A DNA stretch of 64,000 nucleotides from NCBI RefSeq assembly GCF_014203955.1, contig NZ_JACHKA010000001.1, positions 2,883,001 through 2,947,000 of the forward strand, written 5' to 3'. The notes under the pieces were generated by a model, which was given only the letters and a program-made list of their open reading frames with translations, was not told the origin of the DNA and did no database searches. Origin of the DNA: Sphingobium lignivorans. GTDB taxonomy: Bacteria; Pseudomonadota; Alphaproteobacteria; Sphingomonadales; Sphingomonadaceae. The stretch's first letter is position 1. Every line of letters begins with the position of its first letter. The position numbers and the translations under genes were made by a program. Below are positions 34,459-42,700 of this stretch, piece by piece.

Positions 34459-35783
34459 GGGGTCGGTCCTTTCGCGGGCGTGAAGATACGCGCAGCCTCC
34501 AGGTCGTCGCGCAGACGGCCGGATGCGAGCACCATGAGAATGGAAGCGATCACGACGCAGATGGTGGCCACGATCATCGAATAGCGCACGGCCTCGTCGC
34601 CATAGAGGCCGGCCCAGCGATCGTTCAGCCAGCCGATCGCCAGAGGGCCGATGATCTGCCCGACCATGTTGACGCAGAACAGAAAGATGGCGGCCGTCGT
34701 GGCGCGCATCGAGGGCGGGACGATGGCGACCATGGCCGCATAACTCGGGCCGAAATGCATGGCGCCGGCAAGCGAGGCGAGCCCAAGGCCGGTCAGGGCA
34801 ATCGGCAAGTCGTCCGACAGCAGGAACAATAGCTCCGCCGGCACCGAGATCGCTGCCCCGATGGCGGGGAGAAGAAGCAGCCAGCGCGGGTTCCTGCGCG
34901 CGGCCCAGCCGGCCAGCGCGCCGCCGCCGATCACGCCGACGATGCTCGAGAGCCCCCGGATCGGACCGAAAGCGGCCGCCGCCTCGCCTGGCGTCAGGCC
35001 GTGCACGCGCATCAGGAAAGTCGGTGTCCAGGTGATCATGGCATAGGTCGTGACGGCGAGGCAGGCGCCCGAGGCGCACATCAGGCCGAAGCTGCGCCGC
35101 GTGCGCAGCCAGGCCCAGACCGTGCCGAAGGACGGCGCGTCGGCCTTGCCGTCCTTGCCGAGCCGCTGCGGCTCGGGAACGGTCAGGAAGAGCAGGATGG
35201 CGATGACGATGCCGAAGGAGCCGGCCACGAAATAGGCCGAGCGCCAGCCATGATGCTGGGCAATATAGCCCGCGACGGGGAGCATTAGCAGCGCCGAGAG
35301 GCCCGACCCGGAGGTCATGATCGAGAGCGCCAACGGCCGGCCGCGCGGGCCGAACCGGTCGGACAGCATGGCCGTGGTGGGGGCGATGCCCGCCGCTTCC
35401 GCCGCGCCCATCAGAAAGCGCGTCAGGGCAAGTTGCGCGACATTGGTGACGGCGCCGGTCAGCACCGTCATGAGGCTCCAGGCCGCGCAACCGAGCGCAA
35501 GGATGTTCCGCCGGTTGCCGCGATCGGCCAGCCGCGCGATCGGCACGCCGAGGCCGGAATAGAGCAGCACGAAGGCGAAGCCGGTGATGAGGCCGAGCAT
35601 CGTGTCCGAGATGTGCAGTTCCTGCTTGATGAGTGGCAGGACGATACTGAGGATGCTGCGATCCAGGAAGCTCAGCGCATAGATGATGGTCACGACGACC
35701 AGCGTGTAGATGGAGATCGGCGTCCAGTCGCCGCCTGGCTCCGCCCAGCCGGGCGGGGTTTGCTGAGTGGCCTCACCAGACAT
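34455..35783 (-). CDS. MFS transporter (spinster-like/ACS type)
   Basis: The 442-residue inner-membrane transporter has about 12 hydrophobic segments and the MFS signature after TM2 (GLGVPIARLADRGNRRNILA) with YALSFLDRSILSIVLPLI in TM1. This variant, with FLDRxILSIVLPLIKxEL and a GLITGFAFVLLYS second helix, is common in sphingomonad catabolic operons. The ATG at 35783 overlaps the stop of the carotenoid-oxygenase gene by 11 nt; an ATG at 35795 is the alternative. It should carry the pathway substrate or an intermediate across the inner membrane after TBDR entry. Confidence 0.9.
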   Translation of the reverse strand: MSGEATQQTPPGWAEPGGDWTPISIYTLVVVTIIYALSFLDRSILSIVLPLIKQELHISDTMLGLITGFAFVLLYSGLGVPIARLADRGNRRNILALGCAAWSLMTVLTGAVTNVAQLALTRFLMGAAEAAGIAPTTAMLSDRFGPRGRPLALSIMTSGSGLSALLMLPVAGYIAQHHGWRSAYFVAGSFGIVIAILLFLTVPEPQRLGKDGKADAPSFGTVWAWLRTRRSFGLMCASGACLAVTTYAMITWTPTFLMRVHGLTPGEAAAAFGPIRGLSSIVGVIGGGALAGWAARRNPRWLLLLPAIGAAISVPAELLFLLSDDLPIALTGLGLASLAGAMHFGPSYAAMVAIVPPSMRATTAAIFLFCVNMVGQIIGPLAIGWLNDRWAGLYGDEAVRYSMIVATICVVIASILMVLASGRLRDDLEAARIFTPAKGPTP

Positions 35784-37233
35784 TGAGTTGCGCATCGCTA
35801 TACCACCGGGCATGGACCTGAACATTGGCGCGGAAGGGCAGGATGACCCGGCCGACCGCACCATCCTCCGGATGCCGTGCATCCGCCACCACCAGTTCGG
35901 TGCGCATCTCGGCATAGTTACTGGCGGTTCCGATCAGCCAGCCATCCCCTTCCTCGGCCTGATCATGTCGCGGCACGAATGTCACCTCCTGCAGGGCGTG
36001 GGTTGGCCCGGCGTAGAAGGCGCGCATCGTGCGGTCCTTCATATCGAACACGCCATAGCTGTTCGTCAGGCGCCGCGCGCCGGTGCCGAGGCGATCCCGG
36101 TCGACCGGCTTGGTCGGGTCGTTGAACGAGGTATAGGCATAGCGCGTCTCGCGCCCCACGAACCGTTCGTCGACGCGTCCCAGATCGACCACGGCCAGAT
36201 CCGGGAACAGGACCTCCTCCCGGAAGCTCTCATCGCTGGAATTGAGATCGAAGGTCAGCCGCCGGATCAGCGCGCGGCTCTTGAAGGGATCCCATCTGGA
36301 GCCATCCGCGAACGGGAAGAAGGGGAACGGATTGTCCTCGAACATCGGCGCATCAAGGATGACCTTGTCGCCCGCCGTCCAGGCATTGAACGTGTGGATG
36401 ACAGCGCGGGTCGGCCCCTTGAACCAGCGCAGGTCCTTCGCCTCGCCATCGCGCGGGATGATGCCGTAATAGCTGGGCCTCGTCCCGTCCCAGTGCCAGT
36501 GGATCTTGCCTGCCTTGAGCCGCTCCAGATCGGTCACATAGCCGAACACAGGGAAAATCACATGTTTCTCGGTGATCGCGAAATCATGGATCATGCTGAC
36601 ATAGGGCATTTTGAGCCGGGTCTCGCGCGTCACCGCGCCGGCGCGATCAATGGTATAGAGGAACACGTCGTTGGTCGCGGGGCCGGTCGCTTCATAGCCG
36701 AAGGTGACCATCTCGCCGGTCACCGGATCGACCTTGGGGTGGGCAGTGAAGGTCTGGCTGCGATAGCGCCCGCCGAAATTGTGAAAGCCCCTGGTTTCGA
36801 GCGTGACCGGGTCGATCTGCGTCGGCGGCGCGTCTTCCTTGAGCGCGAACAGGCGTCCGGCATTCACTTCGACATTGGTGTTGGCCACCGTATTGCGCCA
36901 CGGCTCGTCGACGTGACGGACCGACGGATCGGTATCGAAGGGGTTGCGATAATAGCCGTAAAGCTGACGGTCGGCGGCGCGATTGTTGCGATACCGCTCC
37001 GTGTCGATCCAGCGGCCCTTATAGTCGACGCGGCCATTGCGGAACCGGAACCGGCTCACATAACCGTCCTGGCTGAAGGGTGAATCATCCTTGTGCGCCG
37101 GTGGATAGGCCCAGTCGCCTCCGACACGAATGAAGGCGCCGTTCAGCCCGTCGGGGATAGTCCCCTCGATCTGGCAACGGGGCACCTCCGCCTCGAAACC
37201 CTGCGGGGCAAAAAAGTCTGATGTTTGGGACAT
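35773..37233 (-). CDS. carotenoid/lignostilbene cleavage oxygenase
   Basis: The 486-residue enzyme is an RPE65-type iron(II) dioxygenase that splits a C=C bond in carotenoids, apocarotenoids or stilbenes. The four iron His are seen in TFTAHPKVDP, VSMIHDFAITEKH, RAVIHTFNAW and the C-terminal NVQVHARWYSD. The length matches bacterial lignostilbene dioxygenases, and no signal peptide is seen, so it acts in the cytoplasm. ATG 37233 is used; a TTG at 37305 would add 24 residues and overlap the upstream stop. In the operon it follows the receptor and MmgE/PrpD genes and is presumably the step that breaks the carbon skeleton. Confidence 0.91.
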   Translation of the reverse strand: MSQTSDFFAPQGFEAEVPRCQIEGTIPDGLNGAFIRVGGDWAYPPAHKDDSPFSQDGYVSRFRFRNGRVDYKGRWIDTERYRNNRAADRQLYGYYRNPFDTDPSVRHVDEPWRNTVANTNVEVNAGRLFALKEDAPPTQIDPVTLETRGFHNFGGRYRSQTFTAHPKVDPVTGEMVTFGYEATGPATNDVFLYTIDRAGAVTRETRLKMPYVSMIHDFAITEKHVIFPVFGYVTDLERLKAGKIHWHWDGTRPSYYGIIPRDGEAKDLRWFKGPTRAVIHTFNAWTAGDKVILDAPMFEDNPFPFFPFADGSRWDPFKSRALIRRLTFDLNSSDESFREEVLFPDLAVVDLGRVDERFVGRETRYAYTSFNDPTKPVDRDRLGTGARRLTNSYGVFDMKDRTMRAFYAGPTHALQEVTFVPRHDQAEEGDGWLIGTASNYAEMRTELVVADARHPEDGAVGRVILPFRANVQVHARWYSDAQLNVW

Positions 37234-37301
37234 TTGGGGGATGACTCTCGATCCGGCAGCTGGGTTGGAGGAAAGGTGAGGATGGTGGGCAAAAGGCTGG
37301 T

Positions 37302-38837
37302 TCAACCTGGATAGCGGGTGGCGCGCGAAAGAAGCGCCGCGAAGGAGGCCATGTCGCGCTCCTTCTCGACCTCCCCGATCCGCTGGCGCAGTTCATCGGC
37401 CAGGCCCTTCGGGACGTTTCCGGCAAACGCCACCTGCTGGTAGAATTTCCGCTCCACCTCCTCGACGGTGCTGCCCGCGTAACGGCGGGGCCGGCCGATC
37501 AGCCTTTCGGTCAACACGGTGCCATCCCGGCGTCGAACACCGAGCCGGATTCCCGTCTCGCCCGCCGGGAGCTGGGTCAGCGTCGTGCGCTCGATGAGGC
37601 TGACCAGGGCCGGATCGGCAATCGCCGGGAGGGCATAATCTTCCTGCCGCAGATCGCCGCGCAGCAGCGCGGTCGCACAGGCAAAGGCCAGGCTGAAATT
37701 GGTCTGCGAATGCAACGACGGCCCGGCGCGCAACGGCTTGGAGATGAACAGCCCAAGGATACGGGGCTCGACCTCGATCGTCACGGAATCGATCGTCGCG
37801 GGATCGAGCTTTTCCCGCGCGCGCAGGGTCAGCGCGCTTTCGATCGCGGGGTGCGTGGCCGCGCAGGATGGCCAGGGCTTGAAATAGATCTCACCATTCC
37901 ATTCCTGCCCCAACCCGCCGGTCAGCAGATCGGGCCGGGCACAACCCGCCGTGAACTGCGCATAGAAGCCGCACGGCGAGAGCAACGGATCGGTCATGCC
38001 GCTCCAGCCGATTTCGGCGAAGCGCGCCGCCAGGACGCCGTTGCGCGCCGCCGTGCCTTGCAGGATCTTCCAGCTATTGGCTCCATCCCAGACATTCTGG
38101 ACCGTGCCGCCGATCTGATCGGCGGCGATGCCGAGCGCCTGCCGCGCCTTTTCCGGCGAGAGCTTTCTCGAATGCGCGGCGATTGCGGCGGCTGCCATGG
38201 TGACATGGAGCGGAACGCCGTCCCAGCCGTCATTGAAATCGAGGCCCGACGCCGCGATGGACCGGGCGGCGAGATCGTCGCCGAGCGCAAGCGATGTCAG
38301 GAACGCCTTGCCATCGGACTTGGCCGCTTCCGCCAGCGCCAGCGCCGTCATGACGGTCGTCGGCGCATTGTGGGAGGGTGAGATGACATCCCGCACCTTC
38401 ACCGTCATGACCTCGAAGTCGAACGCGCGCGCGAGCATCGCATTGGCCATTGCCGCATCGGGAACCGACGCCTTGCGATCAAGGCCGAAGACGGTCGCGT
38501 CGCCGCCGCTGTCGCTGGCGAGCAGTTCGGACATCGACCTTTGATTTTCGCCGCGCAGGCCGCCAATGGCGCAGCCGATGACATCGAGAAGCCGCAGCTT
38601 GGTGCGTTCGCGGGCGCCGGCGTCCAACTGGTCGAAGCGGGCGGACGCGACATGATTTGCGATGACCGCGCTGAGGCCGCCATCCTCGCGGCTGGGCGCG
38701 GGCTTCTGCCGCGCGGCCCTGGTGGGCGCCGGCGCCGGGGGCGGCGTCGATGCGGCCAGCGTGGCGGCCGGCAGCGCCAGAGCTGCGCCGGCCAGGACGG
38801 TGCGGCGGCCGAGCGCCATGCGATCAGAAGCGGACAT
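37302..38837 (-). CDS. MmgE/PrpD-family protein with Tat signal
   Basis: The 511-residue protein belongs to MmgE/PrpD (2-methylcitrate dehydratase/cis-aconitate decarboxylase-like): ARERTKLRLLDVIGCAIGGL, AMANAMLARAFDFEVMTVKV, SPSHNAPTTVMTALALAEAA and WDGVPLHVTMAAAAIAAHSR. It starts MSASDRMALGRRTVLAGAAL, continuing to ALPAATLAAS, a convincing twin-arginine signal. That is odd for a family known as cytoplasmic and suggests a periplasmic lyase or dehydratase. ATG 38837 overlaps the TBDR stop by 14 nt. Its position as second gene, before the oxygenase, suggests that it acts on the incoming substrate before inner-membrane transport. Confidence 0.88.
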   Translation of the reverse strand: MSASDRMALGRRTVLAGAALALPAATLAASTPPPAPAPTRAARQKPAPSREDGGLSAVIANHVASARFDQLDAGARERTKLRLLDVIGCAIGGLRGENQRSMSELLASDSGGDATVFGLDRKASVPDAAMANAMLARAFDFEVMTVKVRDVISPSHNAPTTVMTALALAEAAKSDGKAFLTSLALGDDLAARSIAASGLDFNDGWDGVPLHVTMAAAAIAAHSRKLSPEKARQALGIAADQIGGTVQNVWDGANSWKILQGTAARNGVLAARFAEIGWSGMTDPLLSPCGFYAQFTAGCARPDLLTGGLGQEWNGEIYFKPWPSCAATHPAIESALTLRAREKLDPATIDSVTIEVEPRILGLFISKPLRAGPSLHSQTNFSLAFACATALLRGDLRQEDYALPAIADPALVSLIERTTLTQLPAGETGIRLGVRRRDGTVLTERLIGRPRRYAGSTVEEVERKFYQQVAFAGNVPKGLADELRQRIGEVEKERDMASFAALLSRATRYPG

Positions 38838-41646
38838 TGACGCCCACCGTGAAGGTGCGACCGATCGTGTCATAATAGATCCCGTTCGTCAGGGTGAAGA
38901 CCGTTGTCGATGGCAGGGCCGGCGGCGCGGTGTTGAACAGGTTGTTCACGCCCGCGAACAGCCGGAACCTCTCCCCCACCTCCTGGCTCGCCTGCAGGTT
39001 GAGATATTGATAGGCCGGGACGTGGTTGTTGTTGATCGACGTCGCGGCATTCAGGTTTGCCGTATTGTCGATATTGCCCGCCGAGATCGTGGTGACTTGC
39101 CCGGTCAGCGAGAAGCCGCCGCTCTGATAGGTGAGAGACGTGTTCGACCGGAAACGCGGCAGGCCGGCCGGGCTGTTGTCCTTCACATAGTCGATCGTCG
39201 CCGAGCCGTTGCCGAGATTGCTGTAATAGTGGAAGACATAAGTTCCGCTGAAGCTCAGCGTGAGCGACCCGTTCCAACCATCCCTGATGTCACTGAGCGG
39301 CAAACGATAGCTGCCGGCAATGTCCAGTCCGTTGGTGCGCAGCGACGCGGCGTTGAGATAGCGGGCATTATAGGCCGTCGGCGTCGTCCCTGCGAAGGTG
39401 AAGAGCGAGCAGAAATAGGTCTGCCCCGCCGAGCACAGATTGCCCGCGACCGTGCCCGACACCGTCGTCACGGCATCCTTCAGATCAATATTATAATAGT
39501 CGACCGAGAGGGTGAAGCGCGGCGCGAAGCTGGGATTGATCACGGCGCCGATCGTCAGCGTGTCGGCCTTTTCCGGCCGCAGCGCCGCATTGCCGATCGT
39601 GGCGTTTTGCGGGATCAGCGCTGCGGTTACGCCATTGACGGTCGCCGAGAGATTGGTGACCGCGCCGGCGGAGAACAGCTCGAAGATGGCAGGCGCGCGG
39701 ATATCGCGCGAACGGGTGGCGCGAAAACGAAGGCCGTCAAACGGTTCCCACACCGCCCCGCCCTTCCAGGTCGTCTGGGTGCCGGCCGTGCTGTAGTCGG
39801 CAACGCGCAGAGCGCCGTTCAGGTCCAGCGAGCGCAGGCCGGGCAGATCCCGGGCGAGCGGGACGATCGCCTCGACATAGCCTTCCTTGACATTGAACCG
39901 GCCGCTGTAGGGCGCCGCGTTCGACGTCTCATAGAGCCCGGCTGCGGCGACCGCATCGGCACCGACCACTTCCTTCTCGCGGCGATATTCGGCACCGAGC
40001 GCGACCGAGACCGGCCCGGCCCAGGTCGAAAAGGGCGTGCCGCGCAGGTTGGCCGCGGCCGTCACCTGATCATATTTGGCGGTCGCGACCGAACGATCCA
40101 GAATATAGTCGATAGCAGCGGCAGACGGCGTACCGTTGCCGAACAGATTGATGGGCACACAGCCGGCTGCATTGGCATTGAAGGACGGACCCGGCAGCGT
40201 CGCGCGGCAAACGATGTCATTGCCCGATTGCACCGCATCCGTCGCAAAGCGGAACTTGGTGAGATTGCGGTTGTTGGGAACCGTCTGCCGATAGTCATTC
40301 TCGGCCCAGGTGACATGCGCATCCCATGACCAGCCGCCGCCGATCTTGCCCGAGGCCCCGGCCATCAGGCGCGGAGTGCGATTGGTGACGTGGACCTTGA
40401 ACAGGCCGATATCATAATCGAGACGCGAGATGGTGAAGCTCGGCAGGGCGCCCATCGCGCTGCGCACGACCGCCGGAATATAGGGATTGCTGGCGAGGAT
40501 CGTCACCGCCGCATCGCGCGGTGGCAGCGCCGTCATCTGCGCGCGCGTCTCGGAATAGGAGGCCTCGGCTTTCAGGGTCAGCGCGTCGCTGAACTCATAT
40601 TCGGCATGGAGATAGGGATTGAAGCGCTCGATCCCGGGCGCCAGCGAGACACCGCGCGCCAGCGACTGGCCCTGGCCGCCGATCTGGAGGGAGGCATTGC
40701 GAATGCCTCCCCCGTCGAAAGGCGCCACGGTCGTCGCCGATGTGAACTCGTAATTGCGCAGGGAGAAGGTCGCTGGGCCGGTGATGAGTCCCCCGAGCGA
40801 CGAGCCTGCGTGGACGTTGGTGGCGATGATGTTCGCGGGCTGCCCATTGGTCGCAAAGGCAGGATTGGCGACGCGGCCATATTCATTGGCACCCCAGGGT
40901 CGCGTGTAGATGTCCCCGACTTCGTCGTTCTTCACATAGTCGATGCCGGCGACGATATGACCACCCTCACCGAACGCGGCCCCGCCCAGAGCCGCAAGGC
41001 GATAATTGCCGGCGTCGCCATATTTGCTGACGCCGGCCTGAGCGCGCAGCTCCAGCCCGGTGAACCGGTTTTTGAGGATGATGTTGACGACGCCCGCCAC
41101 CGCATCCGAGCCCCACTGCGCCGAGGCACCGCCAGTCACGACCTCGACACGTTCTACCATGAGCGTCGGGATGGTGTTGAGATCCGGCGCGCTCGGCGTC
41201 GTGCCCGTGCCATTACTGGCGGGAGCCAGTGGAGGAACACGCGCGCCGTTGACCAGAACCAATGTACGCGCGGCCCCCAGGCCACGCAGATCGGCGGTTG
41301 AGGCGCCGGGGGTCTGGGTGCGAATGGCATTCGCGCTCGGGCTGGTGGTTGCCCGGAAGACGGGCTGTTCGTTCAGCAACTGAGCGACGTTGGTCACCTG
41401 GCGATTGTCAATCGCATCCGAGCCAATAACGGCGGTCGGTGTCGGTGCGTCCGCTCCGTGGGGGGCAGCGCGCGAGGCAGTCACGATAATGTCCGCTGCC
41501 GTGGCTTGGCTGCCGATCTCGGCTTGCTCGACCTGAGGTGTGGGCTGCGCCATTGCCGCACTCGGCAGTGTGAGAGCGCTTGCCGCCGAACTCATGAGCA
41601 GCGTCCTGCGCAGGCGTCGTCCACCCCGACAGAAAAATTCCGTCAT
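38824..41646 (-). CDS. TonB-dependent receptor (oxygenase operon)
   Basis: This 940-residue outer-membrane receptor has a signal peptide ([18 protein letters not shown]), a TonB box-like ADIIVTASR, a plug (QVTNVAQLLNEQPVFRATTS, VERVEVVTGGASAQWGSDAV) and a barrel ending YDTIGRTFTVGVNVRF. There is no STN domain. AGGGAAG precedes ATG 41646. It is the first gene of the operon TBDR, MmgE/PrpD, oxygenase, MFS, NTF2-like, hydrolase, in which several junctions overlap. A perfect dyad lies 26 bp upstream. The operon content argues for uptake of a hydrophobic stilbenoid, apocarotenoid or terpenoid-like carbon source rather than iron. Confidence 0.94.
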   Translation of the reverse strand: MTEFFCRGGRRLRRTLLMSSAASALTLPSAAMAQPTPQVEQAEIGSQATAADIIVTASRAAPHGADAPTPTAVIGSDAIDNRQVTNVAQLLNEQPVFRATTSPSANAIRTQTPGASTADLRGLGAARTLVLVNGARVPPLAPASNGTGTTPSAPDLNTIPTLMVERVEVVTGGASAQWGSDAVAGVVNIILKNRFTGLELRAQAGVSKYGDAGNYRLAALGGAAFGEGGHIVAGIDYVKNDEVGDIYTRPWGANEYGRVANPAFATNGQPANIIATNVHAGSSLGGLITGPATFSLRNYEFTSATTVAPFDGGGIRNASLQIGGQGQSLARGVSLAPGIERFNPYLHAEYEFSDALTLKAEASYSETRAQMTALPPRDAAVTILASNPYIPAVVRSAMGALPSFTISRLDYDIGLFKVHVTNRTPRLMAGASGKIGGGWSWDAHVTWAENDYRQTVPNNRNLTKFRFATDAVQSGNDIVCRATLPGPSFNANAAGCVPINLFGNGTPSAAAIDYILDRSVATAKYDQVTAAANLRGTPFSTWAGPVSVALGAEYRREKEVVGADAVAAAGLYETSNAAPYSGRFNVKEGYVEAIVPLARDLPGLRSLDLNGALRVADYSTAGTQTTWKGGAVWEPFDGLRFRATRSRDIRAPAIFELFSAGAVTNLSATVNGVTAALIPQNATIGNAALRPEKADTLTIGAVINPSFAPRFTLSVDYYNIDLKDAVTTVSGTVAGNLCSAGQTYFCSLFTFAGTTPTAYNARYLNAASLRTNGLDIAGSYRLPLSDIRDGWNGSLTLSFSGTYVFHYYSNLGNGSATIDYVKDNSPAGLPRFRSNTSLTYQSGGFSLTGQVTTISAGNIDNTANLNAATSINNNHVPAYQYLNLQASQEVGERFRLFAGVNNLFNTAPPALPSTTVFTLTNGIYYDTIGRTFTVGVNVRF

Positions 41647-41671
41647 CTTCCCTCTCCATATGATTCTTATT

Positions 41672-41691
41672 TAGTTCTTGAGAAAGAACTA
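41672..41691. promoter_or_regulatory. perfect 20-bp dyad upstream of oxygenase operon
   Basis: TAGTTCTT-GAGA-AAGAACTA has 8-bp perfect arms and a 4-bp spacer, 26 bp before the TBDR start, overlapping the probable promoter. The dimension suits a MarR- or TetR-type dimer. The marR gene at 32268 is the nearest intact candidate; the adjacent lysR is damaged. Confidence 0.55.
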
Positions 41692-41817
41692 TTCTGAAAA
41701 AAGCACTTCTGTCAACAGGGAGCGGTATTGGGCGAACGAGAGAAGGGTGGCTCTACGGCCGTCATCGCACAGCTAAGCTACGCTGATGCGGGGGCCGTCC
41801 ATCCCATCAGGTCAGCT

Positions 41818-42657
41818 TCACCGAGCTTTCAAGCAGCCCCGCTTGCTCGAAGTGCTTCTTTGAACAGTTCGAAGGCCGTCGTTCCCCTTCGATCGGGGTA
41901 ATAGAGGTGGTAGCCGGAGAAACTCCAGCAGGCGTGTGAGGCGGCCATCGGCAATCGGGGACGCCACCAGATCCTCCAGAATATAGAGAATGCCGAAGCC
42001 CTCCAGTGCGGCGGCCACCAGCAGGTCGGCATCGTTGAACACTGGCCCGCGTCCCGGCGCGACCGTCATCGCATGACCGTCGCGCTGGAACGACCAGGGA
42101 GACGGATCCCCATGGGCATCGCGATAGGGGATGCAGCGATGCGCCGTGAGGTCGGCGGGTTCCATCGGCGCCGAATGGTCGCGCAGAAAGCCTGGCGCGG
42201 CCACCACCGCGACGCGAAGCGGCGGCCCGACTGCCAGCGCAATCATTTCCTTCTCCAAATGCTCGCCAAGTCGGATGCCCGCATCGTAGCGACCCGCCAC
42301 GATGTCGGTCATTCCGTTCTCCACGCAGATCTCCACGTCGATGCCCGGGTGAATGTGCATGAACGGCGGCAGCATCGACCATAGCAAGGTGTCCGAGGCG
42401 TGTTTGCCCGTCGTGATCCGGACGGTGCCGATCGCCGCGCCGCTTGCATGGGACAGCGTCTCGATCGCAGCATCCAACCCAGCCAGTGCTGGCGACAAAG
42501 TGGCGAGCAGGCGGCACCCGAGCTGGCCCTCCAGCCGCTTCATGGTCTGGCTCAATGCCGACTGCGTGACCCCGAGCCGCTTCGCAGCACGCGTAAAGCT
42601 CCGGTCGGCGGCAATCGCAGCAAAAACGGCGAGGTCACCGAGCCGATCCGGACGCAT
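41818..42657 (-). pseudogene. LysR-family regulator with internal deletion and C-terminal frameshift
   Basis: The N-terminal HTH is intact (LAVFAAIAADRSFTRAAKRL, GVTQSALSQTMKRLEGQLGC). However, RLEGQLGCRLL runs straight into ATLSPALAGLDAAI, so about 16 residues (the usual NRTTRSV...TEAGERLL part of the wing and linker) are missing in frame. At the end, LTRLLEF leaves the frame: the expected SGYHLYYPDRRGTTAFELFK continues in another frame (to 41829), implying a second small deletion. The effector-binding core between is readable. Function as a regulator is doubtful. It is downstream of, and parallel to, the PepSY gene. Confidence 0.65.
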
Positions 42658-42700
42658 TGATGATCCATCGAGCCGTTGATCAAGTCAGATAGTCTGGCGG

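Noticed and set aside
34459..35490. N-terminal extension of the NTF2-like gene by 344 codons
   Set aside because: The extension lies wholly within the MFS gene in another frame; the ATGA overlap at 34455-34458 explains the real start.
38662..40329. 555-codon open frame on the plus strand
   Set aside because: Antisense to MmgE/PrpD and the TBDR, no recognisable motifs.
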